Position numbers and translations under genes: made by a program. The notes under the pieces were generated by a model. That model was not told the origin of the DNA, did no database searches, and worked only from the letters and a program-made list of their open reading frames with translations. A stretch of 64,000 bases of DNA, taken from positions 2,790,001 through 2,854,000 of the forward strand of contig NZ_CP114285.2 in the NCBI RefSeq assembly GCF_027111255.2, in the 5' to 3' direction. The DNA is from Flavobacterium flavigenum. GTDB lineage: Bacteria > Bacteroidota > Bacteroidia > Flavobacteriales > Flavobacteriaceae. Positions 1-9,242 of this stretch are shown here, piece after piece. Every line of letters starts with the position of its first letter. Position 1 is the stretch's first letter.

Positions 1-417
1 AGTATTTCTTAAAGCAGTGTCTCCTTTCCAGTCAATCTGATCCATTTTCATCAGGAAAACGTTGCAACGATATAACGCCTTATAATAACTTTTCCAGTTT
101 TCATTAAACAAATCTATATCAGATGGGGAGCGGCTCTTATCAAATTCATCTACCAACGCATAATTGTAACCATCGGAGGCGCCGGTTCCTCCAAAACAAT
201 CATCAGACATTACCTCGCTAATTACAGGAATACCGAGTCCTGAAGCTCCTGTAGCTACCTGCAGACCATCATAACAACCTACTAATGCGCTGTAAGCATC
301 CTCTGTTGTTTTATAAAAATTAATATCCGTTTGTTGTGTTAAAGGTTCTGTTTCTAATTCACAGGAACCTAAAGACAATAAACTCAAACAGAAAATATAT
401 AAATAGGTATTTTTCAT
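1..417 (-). CDS. SusD/RagB-family outer-membrane lipoprotein (5' part only)
   Basis: This is the N-terminal 139 codons of a nutrient-binding lipoprotein that runs off the left edge of the window. The start ATG is at 415-417 on the minus strand. The protein begins with a lipoprotein signal (MKNTYLYIFCLSLLSLGSC) whose cysteine is residue 19. It continues with a typical SusD N-terminus: an ELETEP segment, then an 'FYKTTEDAYSALVGCYDGLQ' stretch. SusD proteins sit on the outer leaflet as lids over SusC transporters and capture oligosaccharides. The gene starts only 11 bp after the SusC stop, so the two are one operon. The C-terminal ligand-contact region is outside the window, so the substrate cannot be judged. 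Confidence 0.93.
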   Translation of the reverse strand, partial: MKNTYLYIFCLSLLSLGSCELETEPLTQQTDINFYKTTEDAYSALVGCYDGLQVATGASGLGIPVISEVMSDDCFGGTGASDGYNYALVDEFDKSRSPSDIDLFNENWKSYYKALYRCNVFLMKMDQIDWKGDTALRNT

Positions 418-428
418 TATCGTATTTA

Positions 429-3400
429 TTAAAGTTTAACATTTAATCCCAACATGTATGTCCTAGGTCTTGGATAATATCCAACATCAACGCCTGATGA
501 AAACTTTTGGTCATCATTTGAAGAACCAAATCCAATTTCAGGATCCATACCGTCATATTTCGTAAAAGTGTAAAGGTTTAATACAGAGAAGTAAATCCTG
601 AACTGACTTGCAAAAAATGATTTGGAATGATTCATTTTCGCTAAATCAAACCCTAATGTAACGGTATTGATTCTTAAGAAATCACCGTCCTGAACGTATA
701 AGTCTGAAAATTGTGTAAAGTTTCTATTGTCTTCTGTTACCCTTGGTATTGTATTCGAAGACCCTTCACCATGCCAGCGGCTTAATATTCTGGAAGTATA
801 ATTTCCATAAGCTCCGGATTGGTTTCTGTAAGATTGTACTATCTGATTTCCTGCCACACCATTTGCCATCAATGAAAAGTCAAAAGCTTTATAATTTGCT
901 GATAAAGAGAACCCAAATGTAAAGTCAGGATTAGGATTTCCGATACTTGTTTTATCTGAAGCGTCTATTTTATCATCGCCGTTTGTATTTACATAGATGA
1001 TATCTCCGGGAGCGGCAGCAGGCTGTAACACTACGCCATTTGCCGATTTATAATTATTAATTTGTTCCTGATTCTGAAAAACGCCTCCGGTTTTATATCC
1101 CCAGAAATAACCCAATGGGAATCCGTTTTGTGCTCTGTAAAATTCACCTGAATTGTCATAAAGTTCATTATTCAATCCGTGGATAATACCATCAACATTG
1201 GGTATCTGACCAACCGTATTTTTATTGTAAGCACCGTTTGCACTAACACTATAATTAAAATCGCCAATTTTGTTTTGATAATTAAGGCTTAACTCAACCC
1301 CTTTGTTAACCACATCTCCGCCATTTATAAAAGGTGGATTAGCCCCGGCAGTTGCCAAAACTGGTGCCAGAATCAGCCAGTCTTTATTTGTTTTTTGATA
1401 AATATCAAAAGTAACACCTAAAGCATTGTTTAAAAATCGGGCATCCAAACCAAGATTTATTTGTTCAGAAGTCTCCCAATGCAAATCAGGATTTGAATAT
1501 CTTTCCGGATAAGCCCCAGGCGTAAGAGTTCCTTCTTTATCTCCGAAAATATAGTTTGTATTGTTAGATTTCATTACAGCTAAATATTGGAAGTTCCCAA
1601 CAGCCTGATTTCCAACCTGACCCCAGCTTGCTCTTAATTTTAGAAAATTAATAGCTTGTGAATCTTTCAAAAAAGCTTCATTAGACATTACCCAACCAGC
1701 AGATACTGATGGAAAATAACTCCACTGGTTTCCGGGAGAAAATTTTGAAGATCCATCGGCTCTTAACGTTGCGTTCAACAAATAGGTTTCTTTAAAATTA
1801 TAATTCAGTCTCCCAAAATAAGACATTAATAAATTTTCTTCTTTTTTACCCTTAATGGTTATTTTAGCTCCTTCTTTATTAGTAGTATTATCAATCCAGG
1901 CATGCTCTAGATCGTTAAAAACAGAATCTGCATTATTTGCTTCTACAGAAGTTCCTGCATAGTTAATATATGAGGTTCCCGCTATGGCTTCAAAATGATG
2001 ATTTCCGGCTAAATCGAATTTATATCCGAGTAAATTATCCCAGGTAATGCTTCTGTTTTTGCTCATGTTTTGATTCACTTTATCAAAAGCAGTGTTTGCA
2101 TAAATAGATAATCTATAAACAGGAGTATAAGAATGTCCTTCAGACACATAATAATCAAGACCTAAAGTCGTCTTAAATGTTAAATTTTTTATGGGTTCAA
2201 CCTGTAGATAAACATTACCGAGTAATTTTTGATTATTACTTTCATTTTGATTCGTATAATCCATTAATGCATAAGGATTTGCAATACCGGCAAGCCATGG
2301 TTGGCTGTCTTTTGTAGTATCATAATAATTACCTGCAGCGTCATACATTGGTAATAATGGATTTACCTGAAAAGCACTTCTTAAGGAATTATTATACTGA
2401 TTTCCCACACCAACACCATTTTTGTCAACGTAAGCAAAACTTAGATTCTGCCCCAGAGTAAGTACATCTTTATAGAGTTTATGTTCTGAATTGAATCTGA
2501 AATTGTAACGTTCATAGTTCGATAAATCCTTTCCTCCAACAATTCCTTCCTGACCTAAGTAAGACAATGAGGTAGAATAAACTGAAGTCTCAGAACCTCC
2601 TGAAGCACCGAATGAAAAGTTTTTAGTAGCTGCATTATCCGTCAGCATTTTATCCATCCAGTTCGTACCTTTTCCTAATGCATTTATTTCATCATTAGTA
2701 AAGTACGGATTTTTACCAGAGTTTACTGCTGCTTCATTTATAATAACCGCATATTCTCTCGCATCTAACAAGTCCACTTTTCTGGCTACTGACTGAACTC
2801 CATAATACTGATCAAAAGTAATTTTCCCCGGAGAACCTCTCTTTCCTTTTTTAGTTGTTACCAAAACAACTCCGTTTGCGGCTTGCGAACCATAAATGGC
2901 TGATGAAGCAGCATCTTTAAGAACAGAAATAGATTCAATATCAGAATTACTTAAATATGTGATATCTCCCGTAAGAATACCATCAACTACGTAAAGCGGG
3001 TTGCTTCCTCCAGTAGTACCTAAACCTCTTATAACTACATTCAATTTTTCCCCAGGCTGCCCTGAAGTAGAAGTAATCTGAAGTCCGGCTGCCTGTCCCT
3101 GAAGTCCCTGAAGTGCATTGATTGTATTGGTTTTAGCCAGATTTTCACCATTTACCTGCGTAATAGCACTTGTTACTGTTGTTCTTTTTTGTGTCCCGTA
3201 TCCAATAACGACTACCTCCTTAAGTTCAGCCGATTCTGTTTGCAGGGTTACATTAATTGTCTTTTGTACTCCGACAGTTAAGCGCTGAGTCTTGAACCCC
3301 ATAAAGCTGATGGCTATTACATCACCCGTTTTTGCCTCAATCCTGAAATTCCCGTCAAAATCTGTTGAAGTTGCTCTTTTGGTTCCTTCAATTGCTACCG

Positions 3401-3566
3401 TTGCTCCGGGAATTCCCATTCCATCATCTGCCGATTTTACATTTCCGCTTACAAATTGGGATTGCTCTTGTGCAAATCCCGACTGCATCGTAAACACGCT
3501 AAACAACAGCATCAGATAAAACTGGAGCATTGTTGGTTTAATACAATAATTGCTTTTCATAATCAT
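429..3566 (-). CDS. SusC/RagA-family TonB-linked outer-membrane transporter
   Basis: This is a 1045-residue TonB-dependent transporter of the SusC type, which imports oligosaccharides across the outer membrane using TonB energy. In order it shows a signal peptide ending near residue 32 (FTMQSGFAQ), a carboxypeptidase-D-like beta domain at about 38-115, a SusC signature near 120 (VVVIGYGTQKRTTVTSAI), a plug with NPLYVVDG and SSAIYGSQAANGVVLVTTKKG, and a long beta-barrel ending in aromatic/hydrophobic residues (MLGLNVKL). Length is normal for the family. A second in-frame ATG two codons downstream (3560) is an equally possible start. It is divergent from two Nudix regulators and upstream of SusD. 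Arabinose-type sugars are a reasonable guess from the regulator family, but the sequence does not prove it. Confidence 0.95.
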   Translation of the reverse strand: MIMKSNYCIKPTMLQFYLMLLFSVFTMQSGFAQEQSQFVSGNVKSADDGMGIPGATVAIEGTKRATSTDFDGNFRIEAKTGDVIAISFMGFKTQRLTVGVQKTINVTLQTESAELKEVVVIGYGTQKRTTVTSAITQVNGENLAKTNTINALQGLQGQAAGLQITSTSGQPGEKLNVVIRGLGTTGGSNPLYVVDGILTGDITYLSNSDIESISVLKDAASSAIYGSQAANGVVLVTTKKGKRGSPGKITFDQYYGVQSVARKVDLLDAREYAVIINEAAVNSGKNPYFTNDEINALGKGTNWMDKMLTDNAATKNFSFGASGGSETSVYSTSLSYLGQEGIVGGKDLSNYERYNFRFNSEHKLYKDVLTLGQNLSFAYVDKNGVGVGNQYNNSLRSAFQVNPLLPMYDAAGNYYDTTKDSQPWLAGIANPYALMDYTNQNESNNQKLLGNVYLQVEPIKNLTFKTTLGLDYYVSEGHSYTPVYRLSIYANTAFDKVNQNMSKNRSITWDNLLGYKFDLAGNHHFEAIAGTSYINYAGTSVEANNADSVFNDLEHAWIDNTTNKEGAKITIKGKKEENLLMSYFGRLNYNFKETYLLNATLRADGSSKFSPGNQWSYFPSVSAGWVMSNEAFLKDSQAINFLKLRASWGQVGNQAVGNFQYLAVMKSNNTNYIFGDKEGTLTPGAYPERYSNPDLHWETSEQINLGLDARFLNNALGVTFDIYQKTNKDWLILAPVLATAGANPPFINGGDVVNKGVELSLNYQNKIGDFNYSVSANGAYNKNTVGQIPNVDGIIHGLNNELYDNSGEFYRAQNGFPLGYFWGYKTGGVFQNQEQINNYKSANGVVLQPAAAPGDIIYVNTNGDDKIDASDKTSIGNPNPDFTFGFSLSANYKAFDFSLMANGVAGNQIVQSYRNQSGAYGNYTSRILSRWHGEGSSNTIPRVTEDNRNFTQFSDLYVQDGDFLRINTVTLGFDLAKMNHSKSFFASQFRIYFSVLNLYTFTKYDGMDPEIGFGSSNDDQKFSSGVDVGYYPRPRTYMLGLNVKL

Positions 3567-4120
3567 TAATAATTGGTTAAAGTTTGTTGTTAGTTGTTTT
3601 TAATCTAATTACCACGCATTAAATATTTGTCACATTTTTTTGTCAGCTGCTAACATTCTCCGTTTACTAAATTTCTATCTGTATTGAGGTTGAATTTTTT
3701 ATGAAATAGACTTTGGTGAACTTTTTAATGAAATACACATGAATCATTCGAGAACTTCCTCAGTAAGTTTTTCTGATACGTCATTAACTTATGGTCAAAA
3801 TACACTTATCTTATGGTTAATTTGACTACAAGTGTAGGGAATTTTTATATATTAACAAAAAATTACCCTTATTTTTTTGTATTTAGAATAATAATAAACA
3901 CATTTTTACATATAAAATATTTAAAACCACAAAATCCTATTGACTATTATTTATAAATATTAATTTAATTGTTCAAAAAAGTAATTATTTTAATTATTTA
4001 TCAGGATTATCATGCATTATTCTTAAAATCCACATACTAACACCACGATATTGAAAAATATGTAACTCTTTAAGTAGAAAGTGTTGTTTTTATTTATTTA
4101 ATTTGTCAAAATTTTAACAG
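3567..4120. promoter_or_regulatory. Divergent control region between SusC and the Nudix regulators
   Basis: This 554-bp AT-rich stretch has no credible gene. A structured patch lies at 3787-3836. A 22-bp-period direct repeat is present (ACTTATGGTCAAAA at 3787-3800 and TCTTATGGTTAATT at 3809-3822). An inverted repeat overlaps it (TACACTT at 3801-3807 and AAGTGTA at 3830-3836). Its position between a SusC operon and divergent sugar-type regulators makes it the best operator candidate. The remainder, about 3840-4100, is low-complexity A/T with no further structure that I can see. I found no convincing -7 box for the SusC direction. Confidence 0.5.
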
Positions 4121-4837
4121 ATGACCGACAATTTGAATAATGGCATTTTCGTAAAAAATGATCCTTCAGTGATGAATGCCATTACGATTGATTGCGTCAT
4201 ATTTGGTTTTGATCAGGGAAGTCTGGAAGTTCTTTTAATTCAGCACGGAGAAGGTATTAGTAAAGGAAAATGGGGACTACCCGGAGGATGGATTAATAAA
4301 AAAGAGAGTATAGATGATGCTGCACACCGGCTATTGAATGAACTTACGGCGTTAGACCACATCTATCTTGAACAGTTGAAAGCATTTGGAAATCCGGATC
4401 GATTTCCTCTCAGACGTGTTATTACAATTGGGTATTATGCCTTAATCAAAAGAGAGAATTATAATATTCAGCCCGGTTTTACGGCATCGGATGCAAAGTG
4501 GTATAAGATTAACCAGATTCCGGATCTGATTTATGATCATAGTGAAATACTGACTTATAGTCTAAAACAGCTGCGCGAAAGGGTTCGTCAGGCACCAATT
4601 GGATTTAATCTTTTACCGGAAAAATTTACATTGTTGCAATTGATGCATTTGTATGAAGAAATATTGGGAATAGAAATGGACAAATCTAATTTCAGGCGGA
4701 AAATCCTTCACATGAAATTGCTTGTAGCCCTTGACGAAAAACAGCAGGATGTTTCACACAGAGCAGCTAAGCTCTACAAATTTGATTCGGAAATTTATAC
4801 AAAACTTACCGAAAAAGGATTTAATTTTGAATTTTAA
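4121..4837 (+). CDS. Nudix-domain/winged-helix transcriptional regulator (NrtR/AraR-like), copy 1
   Basis: This 238-residue regulator combines an N-terminal Nudix fold (about residues 22-150) with a C-terminal winged helix (about 155-238). In this family the Nudix domain senses a small molecule instead of hydrolysing it. The Nudix box region reads GGWINKKESIDDAAHRLLNEL, where the catalytic REXXEE part has become RLLNEL, so it is expected to be catalytically dead. Bacteroidota members of this family include the arabinose regulator AraR. It is divergent from SusC/SusD and lies 22 bp before a second paralogue. The last 84 residues match the paralogue at 81 positions, whereas the sensor half matches at only about two thirds. 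Confidence 0.88.
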   Translation: MTDNLNNGIFVKNDPSVMNAITIDCVIFGFDQGSLEVLLIQHGEGISKGKWGLPGGWINKKESIDDAAHRLLNELTALDHIYLEQLKAFGNPDRFPLRRVITIGYYALIKRENYNIQPGFTASDAKWYKINQIPDLIYDHSEILTYSLKQLRERVRQAPIGFNLLPEKFTLLQLMHLYEEILGIEMDKSNFRRKILHMKLLVALDEKQQDVSHRAAKLYKFDSEIYTKLTEKGFNFEF

Positions 4838-4859
4838 AACAGCCTTATAAAAGCAACAA

Positions 4860-5597
4860 ATGGCATTTTTACACTCAAAGAAAGCTTCTAAAACTTATGT
4901 AGGAGGACCTTCTGATATTCAAAATCCCGTAATCGACGGAGTAACGATTGACTGCGTGATATTTGGATTCAACAAGGGGAACCTCGAAGTACTTTTGGCA
5001 CATCATGCTGAAGGAGAAAGCATGGGAAAATGGGGGCTTCTTGGAGGCTGGCTCAAAAAAGAAGAGAGCTCTGACGATGCAGCACAAAGAATTTTGTATG
5101 AATTAACTAGCCTGGACAATATCTATCTGGAACAGTTAAAAGCATTTACAGATCCAAACCGCGTCCCCGGAAGAAGGGTTGTAACTATTGGGTATTATAC
5201 ATTGGTGAATCGTGAAGATTATAATGTAAAAGCCGGACTTACCCTGATGGAAGCTACCTGGTACAAGATTAATGAACTGCCTGACCTGATTTTTGACCAT
5301 AAGGAAATCATGCAATTCAGCTTAATGCAACTTCGTAACAGAGTGCGTCAGGCTCCAATCGGGTTCAATCTTTTGCCTGAGAAATTTACTTTACTGCAAC
5401 TCATGCACCTCTATGAAGAAATATTGGGAATCGAACTGGACAAATCTAATTTCCGAAGAAAAATTCTGCATATGAAATTGCTCGTCGCCTTAGATGAAAA
5501 ACAGCAGGACGTGTCTCACAGAGCCGCAAAACTGTACAAATTTGATCCGGAAATCTACAAAAAACTGACCGAAAAAGGATTCAATTTCGAGTTTTGA
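4860..5597 (+). CDS. Nudix-domain/winged-helix transcriptional regulator (NrtR/AraR-like), copy 2
   Basis: This is a 245-residue paralogue of the preceding gene, probably in the same transcript (22-bp gap). The Nudix half starts near residue 28 (VTIDCVIFGF). Its box is more degenerate: GLPGG of copy 1 has become GLLGG, and REXXEE is RILYEL. The winged-helix half is nearly identical in protein to copy 1, with differences only at M/L, S/P and T/K. The codons differ at many synonymous sites, so the similarity is held by selection and is not a fresh copy. Two sensors with one DNA-binding surface probably read the same operators. A role in controlling the divergent SusC/SusD genes is inferred from position. 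Confidence 0.88.
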   Translation: MAFLHSKKASKTYVGGPSDIQNPVIDGVTIDCVIFGFNKGNLEVLLAHHAEGESMGKWGLLGGWLKKEESSDDAAQRILYELTSLDNIYLEQLKAFTDPNRVPGRRVVTIGYYTLVNREDYNVKAGLTLMEATWYKINELPDLIFDHKEIMQFSLMQLRNRVRQAPIGFNLLPEKFTLLQLMHLYEEILGIELDKSNFRRKILHMKLLVALDEKQQDVSHRAAKLYKFDPEIYKKLTEKGFNFEF

Positions 5598-5662
5598 GAC
5601 TGAAATTGGTTTTCAAAGACTAACTATCCGGCAACTACATTCCAGAATCCAAAACTTTGCGC

Positions 5663-5670
5663 TATATTTG
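5663..5670 (+). promoter_or_regulatory. Candidate -7 box for lepA
   Basis: TATATTTG matches the Bacteroidota -7 consensus TAnnTTTG and lies 89 bp before the lepA ATG. I see no clear TTTG at the expected -33 distance, so this is a partial match. Confidence 0.4.
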
Positions 5671-5759
5671 CGCCTTAATAACACGCTCTAAAGTATTTAC
5701 AGCAGGGCAGATTCATACCCAAAAATTACTAAAAACTCGTTTAGAGAACTGAATACGAA

Positions 5760-7556
5760 ATGAAGAAGATACGTAACTTTTGCATTATTGCACATATTGA
5801 CCACGGTAAAAGTACACTGGCAGACCGATTACTTGGCGCTACACAAACCGTTACAGCCCGTGAAGAAAAAGCACAATTGCTTGACAACATGGATTTGGAG
5901 CGTGAACGTGGCATCACCATAAAAAGTCATGCCATTCAAATGGAATATAAATACAAGGGAGAAGAATATATCTTAAACTTAATTGATACTCCTGGTCACG
6001 TTGACTTTTCATACGAAGTTTCACGATCTATTGCGGCCTGCGAAGGGGCACTTTTGATTGTGGATGCTGCACAAAGTATTCAGGCACAAACGATTTCAAA
6101 CTTATATTTAGCTTTAGAAAATGACCTGGAAATCATTCCGGTTTTGAATAAAGTTGACTTACCAAGTGCTAATCCTGAAGAAGTTAGTGACGATATTATC
6201 GATTTACTTGGTTGTAAATTAGAAGATATTATTCACGCTTCCGGAAAAACAGGTTTTGGTGTTGAAAATATCCTCGCTGCGATTATTGAAAAAATCCCGG
6301 CGCCAAAAGGAAATCCGGAAGAACCATTACAAGCTTTAATTTTTGACTCGGTCTACAATCCATTCCGTGGAATTGAAGTTATTTTTAGAGTTGTAAATGG
6401 CGAAATCAAAAAAGGGCAAAAAATTAAATTCATGGCTACGGACAATGAATATTTTGCTGACGAAATTGGAACTTTAAAATTAAATCAGGTTCCAAAAAAT
6501 GTAGTTTCTGCTGGAGATGTTGGATATTTGATTTCAGGAATTAAAGAGGCTCGCGAAGTAAAAGTAGGTGATACGATTACAGATGCAAAAGTGCCGACTA
6601 CCAATATGATTACTGGTTTTGAGGACGTAAAACCAATGGTATTTGCGGGAATTTATCCTGTTGATACCGAAGATTATGAAGATTTGCGTTCTTCTATGGA
6701 AAAATTACAATTGAACGATGCTTCATTAGTTTTTGCTCCGGAAAGTTCTGCTGCTTTAGGATTTGGTTTCCGATGCGGATTCTTAGGAATGCTTCACATG
6801 GAAATTATCCAGGAACGTTTAGAGCGTGAGTTTGATATGACGGTAATTACTACCGTTCCAAACGTTTCGTATCTGGCGTATACCAAGAAACATCCGGAAA
6901 CGGCATTAGTTGTAAACAATCCTTCTGACTTGCCCGAACCTTCTAAACTGGACAGAGTTGAAGAACCCTATATTAAAGCTACCATCATTACAAAAGCTGA
7001 TTTCGTTGGAAACGTAATGAGTTTATGTATCGAAAAACGTGGTTTAATTACCAACCAAACCTATTTAACAACAGAACGTGTTGAATTAAACTTCGATATG
7101 CCACTTGCTGAAATTGTATTCGATTTCTACGATCGTTTAAAAACCGTTTCAAAAGGGTATGCTTCTTTCGATTATTCACCAATCGGAATGAGAACTTCGA
7201 AATTGGTAAAACTGGATGTGCTGCTGAATGCACAAACGGTTGATGCGCTTTCTGCCTTAATTCACGAAGATAACGCATACAATATCGGTAAAAAAATGAC
7301 CGAGAAATTACGTGAGCTTATCCCAAGACAGCAATTCGACATTCCGATTCAGGCTGCAATTGGAGCTAAGATTATCGCTCGTGAAACGATTAAAGCACTT
7401 CGTAAAGACGTTACTGCAAAATGTTACGGTGGTGATATTTCGCGTAAGCGTAAACTTTTGGAGAAACAGAAAAAAGGTAAAAAACGTATGCGTCAGGTAG
7501 GAAACGTTGAAATTCCTCAAGAGGCGTTTATGGCTGTATTGAAATTGAATGATTAG
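5760..7556 (+). CDS. lepA: Elongation factor 4 (LepA), ribosome back-translocating GTPase
   Basis: This 598-residue translational GTPase has the expected family length. All G motifs are present: AHIDHGKST (residues 11-19, P-loop), RERGITIKS (G2), DTPGHVDF (G3) and NKVDL (G4). These are followed by EF-G-like domains II, III and V, and the LepA-specific C-terminal domain with [19 protein letters not shown]. LepA acts on stalled or mis-translocated ribosomes and is membrane-associated under some conditions. The ATG start is supported by the family N-terminus ([17 protein letters not shown]). It stands alone as a transcription unit, with a -7 box upstream and a terminator at 7597-7628. Confidence 0.98.
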   Translation: MKKIRNFCIIAHIDHGKSTLADRLLGATQTVTAREEKAQLLDNMDLERERGITIKSHAIQMEYKYKGEEYILNLIDTPGHVDFSYEVSRSIAACEGALLIVDAAQSIQAQTISNLYLALENDLEIIPVLNKVDLPSANPEEVSDDIIDLLGCKLEDIIHASGKTGFGVENILAAIIEKIPAPKGNPEEPLQALIFDSVYNPFRGIEVIFRVVNGEIKKGQKIKFMATDNEYFADEIGTLKLNQVPKNVVSAGDVGYLISGIKEAREVKVGDTITDAKVPTTNMITGFEDVKPMVFAGIYPVDTEDYEDLRSSMEKLQLNDASLVFAPESSAALGFGFRCGFLGMLHMEIIQERLEREFDMTVITTVPNVSYLAYTKKHPETALVVNNPSDLPEPSKLDRVEEPYIKATIITKADFVGNVMSLCIEKRGLITNQTYLTTERVELNFDMPLAEIVFDFYDRLKTVSKGYASFDYSPIGMRTSKLVKLDVLLNAQTVDALSALIHEDNAYNIGKKMTEKLRELIPRQQFDIPIQAAIGAKIIARETIKALRKDVTAKCYGGDISRKRKLLEKQKKGKKRMRQVGNVEIPQEAFMAVLKLND

Positions 7557-7596
7557 ATTTTAAGTACTTAGTCCCTAGTCCTTAGTAATGAGATAT

Positions 7597-7628
7597 AACC
7601 CAATGACGTAAAAGTTGTTGGGTTTTTT
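7597..7628 (+). terminator. Intrinsic terminator after lepA
   Basis: The stem AACCCAA (7597-7603) pairs with TTGGGTT (7618-7624) and is followed by a T run. The same hairpin, including its loop core AAAGTTG, recurs at 9553-9587 beyond the next three genes. Confidence 0.75.
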
Positions 7629-7652
7629 GTTTATTTTTGATAAAAAGGAATT

Positions 7653-8990
7653 ATGGAAATAATCAGCGGAGAGGAGTTTCAAAAAAAAATTTATTCAAAC
7701 ACTACAGAAACAATTTCCAATTATATTGTGGATATTAAAATCCCATTAAACATTGATTTACAAAATGTTAATTTGCTAATTACTTTTTCAAACTTAAAGT
7801 TCCAAGGAAAGCAAATACATTTTTATAAAATAAAAAAAGAGTGTTTGCATCGTTTTCAATTTGAGAAATGCACATTTGAATCCGATATATTTATCGAAAG
7901 TGATTTTGAAGACATTACATTTATATCAAATACATTTAATTGCAATAAATTTCACATACAAAAATCAACTATCGGAGTTTTAGAGTTTTTTAATGATGAA
8001 TATAATAATCAAACCGTTACATCAAACATTTTTAAAAAAGGAAATTTAAAAATAGCGGACTGTGATTTCGACACTGTTTTTTGGTTAAAAAATGTTGAAT
8101 TTATAAAAAATACATCTGTTGATATCAATAATAATAAATTTCTTGAAGGATGCTACTTTGATTCTATTTCATTAGACCAGATAATATTTTACGATTGTAA
8201 TTTTTCTAAAGAATTTAGATATGATGCTTCTTACAATAGATCACAGTTCAGAGAATGCTCTTTTTCAGGATTAACGACATTCTCAGATTTACAAAATGTA
8301 AATTCTTCTTTTTTATGGTTTGAAAATTGTCACTTTTATAAATTTACAAATTTCAACAACTATTGGTTACATAAATTAAGAATTGAAGAAACTACTTTTT
8401 CTGATAATGTTTCCTTCCAACAGACATACTTTGATATAGTATGTTTTATAAGAATCATTTTTGAAAAAAAGGTTTGGTTTGATGATATTCAAATTAAAAA
8501 AATAGACGATTGTGACAAAATAACAATTAGGACAATCAAACAAGAACTTCAAAAAGCTGAAAACAGGATTGATTTTAATCGCTTTAGAGCATATGAATTA
8601 GCTGCACATTACAAAGAATTAGACTGGAAATGGAATTCTGGATTCATAGATAAATCAATTTTATTTGTTACTAAAATTTCTACTGATTTTGGAAATAGCT
8701 GGAGACGTGCATTAGTATTCACATTAATTAGTGGCTTTTCAATTTACTTACTACTTTATATTTTTGAGAATCGTGATTACCAAATTGCTATATTGAACTG
8801 TGATAATTGGGCAAGATTGTTTTCCGGTTTCTTTAGATTTTTATTGGTTACTGACTTTTATAATCCTTTAGAAGCTGACAGAGTCTATTTAACTAATCCT
8901 TTTAGTTGGCTAATATTTATCTTTGGAAAAATTGTAATTGCTTTCGGAATTTATGAAATGATTCAATCATTTAGAAAATTTAAAGCTTAA
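7653..8990 (+). CDS. Pentapeptide-like repeat protein with C-terminal membrane segments
   Basis: This 445-residue protein belongs to no family I can name with certainty. Residues about 40-290 are rich in short hydrophobic/aromatic steps with Cys/Phe at intervals (FEKCTFESDIFIESDFEDITF, FYDCNFS, FRECSFSG, FENCHFYKF). This suggests a right-handed beta-helix of the pentapeptide type with loose repeats. It has two hydrophobic C-terminal helices (about 350-368 and 415-437). A cytoplasmic sensor or shield fused to a small membrane module is a plausible architecture, but the role is unknown. Codon use is noticeably more AT-rich than lepA. It lies in a block with a toxin-antitoxin pair between two near-identical terminators, which suggests acquisition. 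Confidence 0.7.
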   Translation: MEIISGEEFQKKIYSNTTETISNYIVDIKIPLNIDLQNVNLLITFSNLKFQGKQIHFYKIKKECLHRFQFEKCTFESDIFIESDFEDITFISNTFNCNKFHIQKSTIGVLEFFNDEYNNQTVTSNIFKKGNLKIADCDFDTVFWLKNVEFIKNTSVDINNNKFLEGCYFDSISLDQIIFYDCNFSKEFRYDASYNRSQFRECSFSGLTTFSDLQNVNSSFLWFENCHFYKFTNFNNYWLHKLRIEETTFSDNVSFQQTYFDIVCFIRIIFEKKVWFDDIQIKKIDDCDKITIRTIKQELQKAENRIDFNRFRAYELAAHYKELDWKWNSGFIDKSILFVTKISTDFGNSWRRALVFTLISGFSIYLLLYIFENRDYQIAILNCDNWARLFSGFFRFLLVTDFYNPLEADRVYLTNPFSWLIFIFGKIVIAFGIYEMIQSFRKFKA

Positions 8991-9004
8991 AATCATTTTT
9001 TCAT

Positions 9005-9012
9005 TAACTTTG
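9005..9012 (+). promoter_or_regulatory. Candidate -7 box immediately before the antitoxin
   Basis: TAACTTTG fits TAnnTTTG and ends 5 bases before the antitoxin ATG at 9018. Initiation from it would give a leaderless or nearly leaderless message. No good -33 element is visible, so this is tentative. Confidence 0.3.
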
Positions 9013-9017
9013 TTATT

Positions 9018-9239
9018 ATGGAAACTATAAAACTAAACATCAATCTTAGTGTTAACCAATTGGTTGAAGCAGTAAAGCAATTATCTCCCAAAGACAGGTT
9101 AAAAATCAATGATGCAATCTGGAGTGACAATGTGGAAATTCCTGTTGAACATCAGGAAATAGTTCTAGACAGAATGGCAAAAGCTAAAGCAAATCCTAAA
9201 AGACTTTTAGACTGGGATGAAGTTTCTAAAAATCTATAA
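9018..9239 (+). CDS. Addiction-module antitoxin (Unstab_antitox/TIGR02574-like)
   Basis: This is a 73-residue small acidic protein. The segment VNQLVEAVKQLSPKDRLKINDAIW and the C-terminal RMAKAKANPKRLLDWDEVSKNL match the layout of the 'addiction module component' antitoxins that pair with ParE/RelE toxins. In that family the tail wraps around the toxin, and the N-terminal part dimerises or binds DNA. It ends 3 bp before the toxin start, so translation is likely coupled. Together with the next gene it forms a type II toxin-antitoxin locus, probably autoregulated from the short upstream region. Confidence 0.85.
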   Translation: METIKLNINLSVNQLVEAVKQLSPKDRLKINDAIWSDNVEIPVEHQEIVLDRMAKAKANPKRLLDWDEVSKNL

Positions 9240-9242
9240 TTT

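Noticed and set aside
4875..5087. A 70-codon minus-strand frame in the second Nudix gene
   Set aside because: Fully opposite a conserved domain and with no upstream signals.
7048..7520. Short frames on both strands inside the 3' half of lepA
   Set aside because: They are shadows of the LepA reading frame with no independent support.
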